The notes under the pieces are model-generated. The model was not told the origin of the DNA. It did no database searches and saw nothing but the letters and a program-made list of their open reading frames with translations. Positions 32,906 to 41,385 of a DNA stretch of 45,978 nt are shown here, in pieces (the first letter of the stretch is position 1; each line of letters starts with the position of its first letter). Origin of the DNA: Candidatus Sulfotelmatobacter sp. (GTDB lineage Bacteria > Acidobacteriota > Terriglobia > Terriglobales > Acidobacteriaceae); the NCBI GenBank assembly GCA_030038255.1, contig JASHPH010000131.1, positions 1 to 45,978 on the forward strand. Direction: 5' to 3'. The position numbers and the translations under genes are program-made.

Positions 32906-35322
32906 TGGCGCGTGGATCGTGCCGCTCAGTTCTTGAGGTTGAACTGAGATGTACCGCTACTTCTCTTCAGTCTTCGTTGCGCCGCCGCCAAACGCGGCTT
33001 CTAGCTCTGCACGAATCGCCTCGTCCTGGTGGAATAGCTGTTGGCGAGGCCCAGGCCAAGAATCGGGAACCTGGTTGGTTTCAGAGGGCTCACCCGGATT
33101 CCCCTCTCCACACTGTGGCGTACTTTAGCATGGAATACATGCTCAGCGAGGCGTTGCCGATTCACTCCGGTGGACTTGGCAATGTCGCCGGCGATCAATT
33201 GAAAGCCGCAAGTGATCTCGGAGTTCCTGTGGTAGGCGTGGGACTTTTGTATCAGCAGGGCTACTTCCGTCAGGAAATCGATGCTCATGGTGACCAACTT
33301 GCGTTATATCCGGTCAACGAGCCTAACCAGGTACCCATTCGACCGGTTCGGAACGTCGACGGGAGTTGGCTGAGACTGCCGGTGACGCTACCGGGCATCA
33401 AGATATGGATTCGCACGTGGGAAGTTCAGGTGGGACGAACCAAGCTTTACTTGATGGACACAAATGATCCTGCCAATCTCGCTCATGATCGAGCCATCAC
33501 CAGCGAGCTATATGGCGGCGGATCAGAACTGCGACTGAAGCAGGAACTACTTCTCGGCGGGGGAGGATGGATGCTCCTGGAAGCGCTCGGCATCAAGCCA
33601 GAGGTGTGTCACCTCAACGAAGGCCATGCGGCGTTTGCCGTACTGGAGCGTGCCCACAGCTACATGAAGGAGAACGGTGTACCTTTTCAGCACGCCCTCG
33701 CGGTGACAAGGGCAGGTAACGTGTTCACTACTCACACGGCAGTGGACGCCGGTTTTGACCGCTTCTCCCCGCAACTGATTTGCCAATACCTAACGCTGCT
33801 CGCAGAACGCCTTGGAATAACGCTGAATGAACTCTTGGCTCTAGGGCGCGCAAATCCAGACGACCATTCCGAGCCTTTCAACATGGCTTACCTCGCGATC
33901 CGGGGCAGCGGCTCGGTCAATGCTGTGAGTCGCCTCCATGCAACCGTCAGCCGCCGCCTCTTTCAACCGCTCTTTCCCAGATTCCCGGAAGCCGACGTTC
34001 CTATTCGCCACGTGACGAATGGGATACACGTGCCTACGTGGGATTCGGCGGGTGCTGACGCCCTTTGGACCGAAATGTGCGGCAAAGGCGTTTGGCGAGG
34101 TGATTTGTGCGATATTGAGGAGAAGTTCCGTGCAGTTGATGACCGGCGTCTCTGGACAATGCGCAACCTGGGACGAACAGCCCTGGTGGAATATGCGCGC
34201 GATCGATTTCTCCGTCACGAAGCTGGTCACGGCGCTTCACCGCTACAACTGGATGAGGCTCGCTCTGTTCTCGATCCTGACGTGTTAACCCTCGGCCTTG
34301 CGCGGCGATTCGCGACGTACAAGCGTCCCACCCTGCTGCTTTACGATCGCGAGCGCTTTGCACGCATCCTCACGAATTCTCAGCGACCTGTTCAGTTGAT
34401 CTTAGCGGGGAAGGCCCATCCCCAGGACTTGCCGGGACAAGCCTTGATTCGGGAATGGGTAGACTTCGCCCGTCGGCCGGATGTACGTTCACATGTCGTC
34501 TTTCTGAGTGACTACGACATGCTGGTTGCACAGCACATGCTGGCAGGCGTGGATGTCTGGGTTAACACTCCAAAACGCCCGTGGGAGGCGTGCGGCACCA
34601 GTGGAATGAAGGTGCTGGTGAACGGTGGCCTGAATCTTTCCGTTCTGGATGGGTGGTGGGCGGAAGCGTACTCGCCAAACGTGGGGTGGGCGATCGGCAA
34701 CGGAGATGAATTCCCTGATGATGCTGCCGCGGATCGTGCCGATGCTGAAGCACTGTACACTCTCCTGGAAAACGAGGTTGCTCCAGAATTTTATGACCGG
34801 GACGATAATGGAATACCAGCAGCTTGGGTAGCGCGCATACGTGAGAGTATGGCGCTACTTACGCCGGCATTCTCTGCCAACCGCACGGTCCGCCAGTACA
34901 CGGAAGAGCATTATCTTCCCGCTGCAGCCGCTTACACCGCTTGCGCCCAGAGTCTCGGGAGAGCAGGTACCCTCGTCCTCGCATGGCGACAAGACATTGC
35001 CCGACGCTGGAAGAACGTCCGCTTCGGACAGCTCGAGGTGGTTAGACACGATAACCAACTGATGTTCGAGGTGGAGGTGTCCCTCGCCGGGATCGATCCG
35101 AGCGCCGTGCGTGTAGAGCTATATGCGGCGGCTCGAAACGGCGATGCCCCGGTGTGCCAGCAGATGCTTCGCAAGGCGTTTCGTCCGGGCACGGCCTTGG
35201 CATACACCTACTCGACAACGACGCCGGCGACGCGTCCTGCAACTGATTTCACGCCGCGTATTGTCCCGCACCATCCAAAGGCCCTGCCGCTCGAAATTGA
35301 CAGAATACTGTGGCAGAAATGA
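32905..35322 (+). CDS. glgP: Alpha-glucan phosphorylase (GT35) that has lost its N-terminal domain
   Basis: Glucan phosphorylase releases glucose-1-phosphate from glycogen or maltodextrin using pyridoxal phosphate. From AYFSMEYMLSEALPIHSGGL to the C-terminus the family sequence is complete, including EACGTSGMKVLVNGG with the PLP Lys and HLNEGHAAF. What is missing is the N-terminal DUF3417-type domain of ~110 residues. The first ~50 codons of the open frame (32905-33055) are antisense of foreign DNA and do not resemble the family. The native sequence resumes near NREPGWFQRAHPD. It may be a pseudogene, or start at GTG 32905 or ATG 33130. Codon use downstream is undamaged, so the loss may be recent. 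Confidence 0.8.
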   Translation: MARGSCRSVLEVELRCTATSLQSSLRRRQTRLLALHESPRPGGIAVGEAQAKNREPGWFQRAHPDSPLHTVAYFSMEYMLSEALPIHSGGLGNVAGDQLKAASDLGVPVVGVGLLYQQGYFRQEIDAHGDQLALYPVNEPNQVPIRPVRNVDGSWLRLPVTLPGIKIWIRTWEVQVGRTKLYLMDTNDPANLAHDRAITSELYGGGSELRLKQELLLGGGGWMLLEALGIKPEVCHLNEGHAAFAVLERAHSYMKENGVPFQHALAVTRAGNVFTTHTAVDAGFDRFSPQLICQYLTLLAERLGITLNELLALGRANPDDHSEPFNMAYLAIRGSGSVNAVSRLHATVSRRLFQPLFPRFPEADVPIRHVTNGIHVPTWDSAGADALWTEMCGKGVWRGDLCDIEEKFRAVDDRRLWTMRNLGRTALVEYARDRFLRHEAGHGASPLQLDEARSVLDPDVLTLGLARRFATYKRPTLLLYDRERFARILTNSQRPVQLILAGKAHPQDLPGQALIREWVDFARRPDVRSHVVFLSDYDMLVAQHMLAGVDVWVNTPKRPWEACGTSGMKVLVNGGLNLSVLDGWWAEAYSPNVGWAIGNGDEFPDDAAADRADAEALYTLLENEVAPEFYDRDDNGIPAAWVARIRESMALLTPAFSANRTVRQYTEEHYLPAAAAYTACAQSLGRAGTLVLAWRQDIARRWKNVRFGQLEVVRHDNQLMFEVEVSLAGIDPSAVRVELYAAARNGDAPVCQQMLRKAFRPGTALAYTYSTTTPATRPATDFTPRIVPHHPKALPLEIDRILWQK
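32957..33055 (-). pseudogene. C-terminal tail of an unknown foreign gene
   Basis: On the minus strand the frame ends QQLFHQDEAIRAELEAAFG then GGATKTEEK and TAG at 32957-32959. This looks like a natural protein C-terminus: a charged amphipathic helix followed by Gly and a Lys/Glu tail. Upstream of about 33055 the same frame becomes antisense of the phosphorylase. It probably belonged to the same operon as the excisionase-like gene. No family is recognised. Confidence 0.45.
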
Positions 35323-35374
35323 AGTCCAAGCTGATTTTCGGCAAACCGGAACTTAGCCCAAACAGCTTGGGGGA

Positions 35375-35497
35375 ACGCTAATTCGGCTGGGCCAACAATC
35401 GCTGGACGTGACCCTAGCCTACCTCAAGGGCAAGGATGCCGAGTCCGAAGAAGCGCAGGAACATGCGAACAGCAGCAGCTTGGCGCTGTACGCCTAA
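35375..35497 (+). pseudogene. C-terminal relic of a tyrosine recombinase
   Basis: The plus frame reads TLIRLGQQSLDVTLAYLKGK then DAESEEAQEHANSSSLALYA and TAA (35495-35497). This is the end of a tyrosine recombinase, with the LGHxSxxxTxxYL box (the Tyr of LAYLKGK is the nucleophile position; His of the box is Gln here). Nothing of the upstream catalytic domain remains. It differs from the integrase at 31157 and marks an older or second element. Confidence 0.75.
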
Positions 35498-35713
35498 GCA
35501 GTTCCTCAAATCAAACGCGTCAGAGCGGGAGATCTTTGGCCAAGCCGGGTTCTCCCGTTCTCGTTCTTAGAGCGAGGGGTCGAGTTGCCGCCGCTGCGAG
35601 TGAGTCTCTGCTTCTTTACCAGGCGCTAGTTCCTCCGGCACTGATTCATCTCTAAAATCGAGCGCGCCAAATTTCTCGAAGTCCGAGCCGTGACAATTTC
35701 GCCGATTGAATGC
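35498..35713. other. Gap between integrase relic and small minus-strand frame
   Basis: I see no gene or RNA structure. The sequence probably represents decayed element DNA. Confidence 0.35.
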
Positions 35714-35905
35714 CTATTCCTGCCGGCCGAGGCGGAAGATCACAAGAAAGTGAATCGTATTGCTGGGATCGGCTGGGGTGATTGACATGCGCTGTGAGCC
35801 AAAGTCATCCTTGATCCTGGACGTGCGGAACAAGAACGTCTGGGGCAACCACTGGCAACGCTGGGATGAGCCACCGGAAAAGGGCGGTTGCCGCCGCAGG
35901 GTCAT
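35714..35905 (-). CDS. Short frame with barrel-end-like C-terminus, perhaps a relic
   Basis: This 63-residue frame starts with an ATG that overlaps the stop of the upstream outer-membrane gene (ATGA). Its second half (ITPADPSNTIHFLVIFRLG) looks like the last two strands of an outer-membrane barrel. It may be a coupled small gene or the surviving end of a deleted barrel gene whose 5' part merged with its neighbour. No full-length family match is possible at this length. Confidence 0.35.
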   Translation of the reverse strand: MTLRRQPPFSGGSSQRCQWLPQTFLFRTSRIKDDFGSQRMSITPADPSNTIHFLVIFRLGRQE

Positions 35906-37041
35906 TTTGAGTCAGGAATGTGCTTTGTCAGTCGCTTCGCGACAAATTCTTGGAACAGCCCCTGTGCCGCACGACCCCCGATGCCAAGCGCGGCGTTGGT
36001 GAAGACCAGACTCGCTCCTCGATCGGCAGGGGGATAATATGCGTTGGAAAGAGCCGCCGAGCATAGGTCGCCAAACAGATACGAGTAGTTAGGCATCTTC
36101 TTGCCGCTATCACTGCGGGCGACAAACGCATTGCTCAGAGCATGATAGAAACGCGATTTCGTCGTCCCGGTTCCCTGGTAGAAGTATCGCGGGTCCTGGT
36201 GAAGGAGAGAAGCGAAAACATAATGACTCAGTAAATCACTGGAGCGTCCATTGGCGAACAGTGCTCCCCAGCGTTTGCCGTAACCCGCAACTCCTTGTCC
36301 GTAGCCGGGATGTGCATTGGTCGCTTGCTGAATCCCGGCGCCCATGCTGACGCCCAAAAAGGACGTCCAGTCGAACGTATCGTGGGCAGCCATTGATAAC
36401 TTCTGCTTGGAGGTTAGAGGCGCTGCATCAGGAACGTAGCTGACGTAAAAATTAGGGAAAACACCAAAGACCCGCTGCTTCTCTTCCGCCTTGATTTGCT
36501 CGGCCGCAATCTCTTCCGTGGGACGGACCACAATCGATGTAGTTGAACCTTCAACCGACAGCAAGATCTCAGGGACTAAGTAGACCTGTTGTGGGGCGAG
36601 AGTGAACTCTTTCGTCGTGAAGGGAGCAAATCCAACGGCCTCCAGTGTCACCAGATAAGAACCAGCGGGAACCCTGCTGAAGGTAAACTCGCCATTCGCT
36701 TCCGATCTGATTACCTGCAATCGGCGTCCATCCCTCAGCGTAAGGTTGACCTGTGCGTCCGGAATCACAGCGCCTGTCGCATCTCGTACTGTACCTGATA
36801 CGCTTGCTGTCTCTTCCGCATGACCGGTAGTTTCGCTATTCTGCATCGGGTCTTCATGCTGAGGCAGCGGGGTATCTGGAAGAGAATTGTCAGGCGTTGA
36901 TGGGCGCGCCGTCTGCTGTTGAGCGACTCCGGCACCGGGAAGCAACGAAAGCAGTACCAACGTGCAAAGAGCAACGAGGCGCATTCCTTTAGGGTTGGCT
37001 ACGCCCCATAGAGTCATTTTCTGTTGAGCTGCCCGGGGCAT
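35902..37041 (-). CDS. Exported protein with carboxypeptidase-regulatory-like domain and barrel-like C-terminal part
   Basis: A long signal peptide (hydrophobic core LVALCTLVLLSLLPGAGVAQ), a Pro/Thr-rich stretch and a CarboxypepD_reg beta-sandwich (residues ~82-165: SGTVRDATGAVIPDAQVNL, GEFTFSRVPAGSYLVTLEA) are followed by a ~200-residue domain. That domain has GAGIQQATNAHPGYGQGVAGY and YFYQGTGTTKSRFYHALSNAF, seen in acidobacterial outer-membrane or envelope proteins. The ATG at 37041 follows the stop of the upstream gene with CAGGAG at a suitable distance, so the two genes are translationally linked. The function is unknown. Confidence 0.75.
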   Translation of the reverse strand: MPRAAQQKMTLWGVANPKGMRLVALCTLVLLSLLPGAGVAQQQTARPSTPDNSLPDTPLPQHEDPMQNSETTGHAEETASVSGTVRDATGAVIPDAQVNLTLRDGRRLQVIRSEANGEFTFSRVPAGSYLVTLEAVGFAPFTTKEFTLAPQQVYLVPEILLSVEGSTTSIVVRPTEEIAAEQIKAEEKQRVFGVFPNFYVSYVPDAAPLTSKQKLSMAAHDTFDWTSFLGVSMGAGIQQATNAHPGYGQGVAGYGKRWGALFANGRSSDLLSHYVFASLLHQDPRYFYQGTGTTKSRFYHALSNAFVARSDSGKKMPNYSYLFGDLCSAALSNAYYPPADRGASLVFTNAALGIGGRAAQGLFQEFVAKRLTKHIPDSK

Positions 37042-37821
37042 CTACTTTGTCTCCTGGAGAACGTTGATGATTTCGCGAGCAGCGGAAGTCTGGCGTGAGC
37101 CCACAATCTGCTGAAAAGCCCGAACGCGAGCTTCGCGAATTTCTTGAAGGGCGCGGCTAAGAAGGAAAGCGCAGTCGTGTTCGGAGTAATGCACCAGCAC
37201 AGACATCACGAAGACAAACAACCGCTCGAAGTCATGAAGAACCAGCACCCTGTTGATCTCAGGATGTCCCCCTCGGATGTATGTTCGCGCCCCGCGAACT
37301 GGAACTGTTGCTGACGCCGACGCGCTGACACCTTTAGGATGCAGTTGGATTATGGTCCACTTTGCCCAGGAACGTGCCCATTCCCTGAATACATTGTTCG
37401 CCTTCACGCAGTCTTCAAGACCAGCAACGAAGCATTCCTCCGCCGTTTCCTGATCACGTGTGAGCAGGAAGGCAAGGTGGTGGAGCTCGTCCAGATTCTC
37501 ATTAAAAAAGCGGCAAAAGTCCTCAGTAGTCGCGTATTGATTTGTTTCCTGGAGGCGAACGAGATCTTCATTAAATCCTTGGGGCATAATCATCATCTCG
37601 ATTGCATCAATTTGTTCGTTGATTGGTGCTGCGGTATCGGATGCCTTGTCCGCACTTGGTGAGATGGGGGGCTGAGGTTGCGGAGCATCTGGATGCGTCA
37701 GCGTCTCTTCATCGCCAGCGTTGACAGTGCCAAAGACCGATCCAAGGCAGAAAACAAGCATCAAGGTCAGCCGGTTAGAACAGGAAAAGAATTTGCTGCG
37801 CACTATCCATCTGATGCCCAC
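37042..37821 (-). CDS. Sigma-70-region-2-like protein preceded by a signal-peptide-like leader
   Basis: Residues ~95-255 resemble the sigma-70 region 2/4-type proteins of Acidobacteriota: FCRFFNENLDELHHLAFLLT, AEECFVAGLEDCVKAN, then a C-terminal part with HDCAFLLSRALQEIREARVR resembling region 4. The first 75 residues instead look like an export leader (LTLMLVFCLGSVFGTVNA) and a Pro-rich stretch (DAPQPQPPISPSADK), as in envelope proteins. A sigma-like protein should be cytoplasmic. Either translation starts internally at ATG 37596 or 37587, or two genes were fused. The GTG at 37821 has no ribosome site. It precedes the envelope gene by zero bases. Confidence 0.6.
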   Translation of the reverse strand: MGIRWIVRSKFFSCSNRLTLMLVFCLGSVFGTVNAGDEETLTHPDAPQPQPPISPSADKASDTAAPINEQIDAIEMMIMPQGFNEDLVRLQETNQYATTEDFCRFFNENLDELHHLAFLLTRDQETAEECFVAGLEDCVKANNVFREWARSWAKWTIIQLHPKGVSASASATVPVRGARTYIRGGHPEINRVLVLHDFERLFVFVMSVLVHYSEHDCAFLLSRALQEIREARVRAFQQIVGSRQTSAAREIINVLQETK

Positions 37822-37962
37822 ACAACGGCTGTCGCGATGACGATGAACAAGTTGTCATCTTCCCAACAGGCACGATTCATTTTTCAAAAGAGCCGCCAAC
37901 GTGAGGCCAGCAACTACAGAGTGGCGAAGGGGGTGAGTTGGCTGGGGGCGGGAAGATTGAGA

Positions 37963-40518
37963 TTAGAAGAGCACGTCGAAATCGAGTACAAATCGCCGGT
38001 CATAGTTCCCAAAGAAGGTGCCATATTGAGGATCAGCGATGTTCGAGTGCACTTCGAGCGGGTTGAAGTGGTTCGTCAGATTGGTGACCGTACCGGACAG
38101 CCGCACCGCATGCTTTTTATCTACTTGAAAGTCCTTCGAAACTCGCAAACTGAGAGAGAAGTAATTGGGGAAACGATATTGTGGACCGTTGGTCGCGGCA
38201 ACGTACTGCTGGAAGACGTCGGTCGGCTGGTAGGGGAACCCGCTGCGGAGTTCCGCATGTGGCACCACTAGAATCTTTCGTGGAAGAGCGTAGGAGCCCC
38301 ACAGCAAGAAGCGATTGGGTATTTCGCTGGGGAGGCTTGCCATCAAGCTGCCGCGTACAACAGGAAACGGGGTATTGCCGAGATACGAACTGGCGGCATT
38401 GATGTCTCCATACGCGTACTGCCGAACGTAGGAAAAGAAGAACTGGCGGTTGGAAGCCCCTCCAATTCGCGCAGTGAATTCCGTCTGCCGCGTTCGTGCC
38501 GATCCCGACGCTCCGAGCACAAACGCATGCTGGTTCTGAATGACTTCCGGCTGCAACGTTAGTATGTTCTGTTCGTGGCTTTGAAGGTACTTCACACGGA
38601 GCAGCACGAAGCGATTGACCGTGCGCTCCAATGCCACATTCCAGGCGATGCTATAAGGTGCGAAATTACCGTTCTTTTGCGAACGCTCGATGAACGGAAA
38701 ATTGGATTTCGCCTCTTGCGCAGTCAGGTTCACATATTCGATAGGAGGCCCGATAGGGATTCCTGACGGGCTGTACGTGGTGATGGTCTGCTGCGGATAG
38801 CTGTTGAACGCGTACGTATCGAGCGGGACGGCATCATAAAACACCCCGACGCCACCGCGGACCACCGTTTTACCTTCGTCAGGAGTCCACACGAAACCGG
38901 TCCGCGGAGCCGCTCTTGTGGTGTAAGTAATCGTCTGCGATTCAACACGAAGACCGAAATCGAACGCCAAGTGAGAATTCAGCGCCCAATGGTCCTCGGC
39001 AAAAGCGGCGGGCTCAGTATCGGCAACGTCGAACATCCCTGCTCCTGAGAAATCGATACTTTGCAGGAGATGGCCATTGGCATCCTGAATGAGAACCGGA
39101 CGGGCGTAGAAGTTACCCACGTTTTCGCTGCGGCCCAGCACGGAACCAAACTGAAAAGTGTGATCACCTCCAAAATGAAACGTGCGCGTCGTCCATTGTT
39201 CAATCCACTCAAAGCGATTAGCTCGGCGCGATTCCTGACCGAAGTAGTTGCCGAGATTCCCGGTAGGAGTAAGCACCATGTCGGCTCCTCCCTGCGCCGT
39301 CGTGGCGCCGCTTACGATCCGGTTTGCGATTGTGCTTTGCAAGATGCCGCCGGCAACCGCCAGCCGGTCTGTCAGTGCAGTCGTGGTTTCGTGGAAGTCT
39401 AAGTTTGGTGTCACCGGCTGCGGATTGAAATAGTCCAGTCCGGCATATTGCAAGGAATGTGGAGCGAAATGAAAGCTTCCGGTAAGCGTCTGAGTTGGAG
39501 AGAGAATCGCGTCGAATTGCGTGAAAGAGTTGATCGCCTTAGAGGTGGAGAGGCTTTGCGCGAACGGCAGGGTACGAACTTCCTGCTTATTGAGCAGGTA
39601 TTCAACTCCTTCGAGGAAATACAGGTGGTTGGAAATGACGGGACCGCTCAAATTGAATCGCGGAGACGCGTCTCGTACCCCGTCAAGGTGTCCGCTGCGA
39701 AGGAAAAAGTCGGGAAACGGGTCATTCAGGCTATAGGCCCACTTCTCGCCTCCCCGCCGCGTCTCGGCAGCAACCACGCCCGCGGTGAACCGTCCGTATT
39801 CCGCCAGGTACGGCATCTCGGAAACTTCGATGGTCCGCACGCTGTCGATTGGAACACTGAGCCCAAAATTTCCGGTCGCTGGGTCAGTCACATCCACAGA
39901 ATTGACCAGCAGCGCACTATGGTCTTCGCCAAACCCCGCGATGCGCACGCTGCCGTCCGGGGCACGGACAATTCCAGGTATGAGGGGCAGCGCATCAGCC
40001 ACAGTTGCTGGGCGTAAAGGAGTCTCATTGGCTTTTGCGGGAGGCAGGGCAGCAGGACCACTTGAGGTTTCCGCGACCGGGTTGGATGCCTCGCCTTTGA
40101 CTTCCACGCTCTGCTGGCTCAGCATCGCTCGATTCAGCACAACATCGATTTCCGGCACCGCGTCGTCTTTGCCAATTTCCAATGCGGTCTGAATTGGCAG
40201 ATAGCCTTTTTTGTGGATGTTCAGCGAATACGCACCGACGCTGCTCAGAGTGAAGGTCGCTTTTCCAGACGCGTTCGTCGCCGCGGTTTCTACGAGAGTT
40301 TCACCTAATCGAACCTCGATGATTGCGCCAGGAACGGCTTGGTTGTTTTCATCGACTACGGAAATGTTAACGACATAGGTCTGCGGCATGCCCTCGGCAA
40401 ACGCATCCGGTATCGTGACTGCCGCCAGAGCGCCTAGGACCAACACAATGATGGCCCCTCGGAGGAGGACTAGCAGCGCCGAATGTCTTGCACGCTCGAC
40501 AATTGCCCTTTTTCTCAC
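37963..40518 (-). CDS. TonB-receptor-like outer-membrane protein with carboxypeptidase-regulatory domain
   Basis: The 851-residue protein has a signal peptide (LLVLLRGAIIVLVLGALAAV), an N-terminal CarboxypepD_reg sandwich (residues ~45-130), a plug-like domain (residues ~160-270: PLIPGIVRAPDGSVRIAGF, VNSVDVTDPATG) and a beta-barrel that ends in FVLDFDVLF with the terminal Phe. It resembles the many TonB-dependent-receptor-like Oar proteins of Acidobacteriota. No clear TonB box is visible. The transported substrate is unknown. The start is GTG with a weak ribosome site. A 141-base gap separates it from the sigma-like gene downstream. Confidence 0.85.
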   Translation of the reverse strand: MRKRAIVERARHSALLVLLRGAIIVLVLGALAAVTIPDAFAEGMPQTYVVNISVVDENNQAVPGAIIEVRLGETLVETAATNASGKATFTLSSVGAYSLNIHKKGYLPIQTALEIGKDDAVPEIDVVLNRAMLSQQSVEVKGEASNPVAETSSGPAALPPAKANETPLRPATVADALPLIPGIVRAPDGSVRIAGFGEDHSALLVNSVDVTDPATGNFGLSVPIDSVRTIEVSEMPYLAEYGRFTAGVVAAETRRGGEKWAYSLNDPFPDFFLRSGHLDGVRDASPRFNLSGPVISNHLYFLEGVEYLLNKQEVRTLPFAQSLSTSKAINSFTQFDAILSPTQTLTGSFHFAPHSLQYAGLDYFNPQPVTPNLDFHETTTALTDRLAVAGGILQSTIANRIVSGATTAQGGADMVLTPTGNLGNYFGQESRRANRFEWIEQWTTRTFHFGGDHTFQFGSVLGRSENVGNFYARPVLIQDANGHLLQSIDFSGAGMFDVADTEPAAFAEDHWALNSHLAFDFGLRVESQTITYTTRAAPRTGFVWTPDEGKTVVRGGVGVFYDAVPLDTYAFNSYPQQTITTYSPSGIPIGPPIEYVNLTAQEAKSNFPFIERSQKNGNFAPYSIAWNVALERTVNRFVLLRVKYLQSHEQNILTLQPEVIQNQHAFVLGASGSARTRQTEFTARIGGASNRQFFFSYVRQYAYGDINAASSYLGNTPFPVVRGSLMASLPSEIPNRFLLWGSYALPRKILVVPHAELRSGFPYQPTDVFQQYVAATNGPQYRFPNYFSLSLRVSKDFQVDKKHAVRLSGTVTNLTNHFNPLEVHSNIADPQYGTFFGNYDRRFVLDFDVLF

Positions 40519-40768
40519 TCTGCTTAAGATTCGACCTCATCTTACCGCTGAAACGGCTTTGAGCACCCTATAAGCCGATTCCGGAAGGAAAGACACCATC
40601 AATAATACGAGGATGTCGATTCGGTTGATGCAGTTTGAAGCGTCGCGGTGAAACAAGATGAACAAATTGTCATCCGCTCGCCATGCGAACTCATTTTTGA
40701 ACTGGTAACCTTCGCCAATGCCTCTTGGCTGTTGCATCGACTTCTGGTCACACAAAAAGGAAGGACAA
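40519..40768. other. Divergent promoter region
   Basis: This 250-base AT-richer gap lies between the TonB-receptor-like gene (minus) and the cytochrome c gene (plus). I cannot assign promoters with confidence. Confidence 0.4.
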
Positions 40769-41341
40769 ATGATAAAAGGCATCGCCATCGGTTTTGTCCT
40801 CGGCATAGCAGCGGTTGCCGGCGGCTTCTTCTGTTATTTTGCTGCCGGCATGGCACCAGTAGCAACTGCTGATCCGCCGATGCCGTTTGAGAAGAAGCTG
40901 GCAAATCTGACCTTGGACGCACACATTGAGAAGCAACACACAGTCCAATCTCCCGTGTCTCCCGATGAGGCCACTTTTCTTGCTGGCGCTCGCGTGTACA
41001 AACAACACTGCTCTACCTGCCACGGGCTTCCTGGGCAGGTGCCCTCAGACTATGCGACAACCATGTACCCGAAACCGACCCAGCTATTCCTGGGCAAGGG
41101 CGTAACCGATGACCCAGCATCCGAGAGTTACTGGAAGGCGGCCAACGGAATCCGACTGTCTGGGATGCCCGCCTTCAAGACCAAGCTGAATGACACGCAG
41201 CTTTGGCAGGTGAGCCAATTGGTTGCTCACGCAAATGAGATTTCTGAATCTGTAAGGAGCGTCCTGATGTCCGACGCGACCAGCCCAGCTTTGGTGCCTG
41301 CCTCGGCTCCGGCGCCGTCCTACAAGTCGCCTGCGAAATGA
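40769..41341 (+). CDS. Membrane-anchored monoheme cytochrome c
   Basis: The protein carries an uncleaved-looking N-terminal helix (residues ~3-30) and a class I cytochrome c domain. The heme site is CSTCHG (Cys81, Cys84, His85) and the likely distal Met is in SGMPAF. It therefore acts as an electron carrier on the outer face of the cytoplasmic membrane. A Pro/Ala-rich tail ends the chain. AAGGAAGG just before the ATG supports the start. Its oxidase or dehydrogenase partner is not visible in the window. Confidence 0.9.
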   Translation: MIKGIAIGFVLGIAAVAGGFFCYFAAGMAPVATADPPMPFEKKLANLTLDAHIEKQHTVQSPVSPDEATFLAGARVYKQHCSTCHGLPGQVPSDYATTMYPKPTQLFLGKGVTDDPASESYWKAANGIRLSGMPAFKTKLNDTQLWQVSQLVAHANEISESVRSVLMSDATSPALVPASAPAPSYKSPAK

Positions 41342-41385
41342 CTTGGGTGCGCAAACGTTACTGCTATCTATGCTGCAATTCCTAG

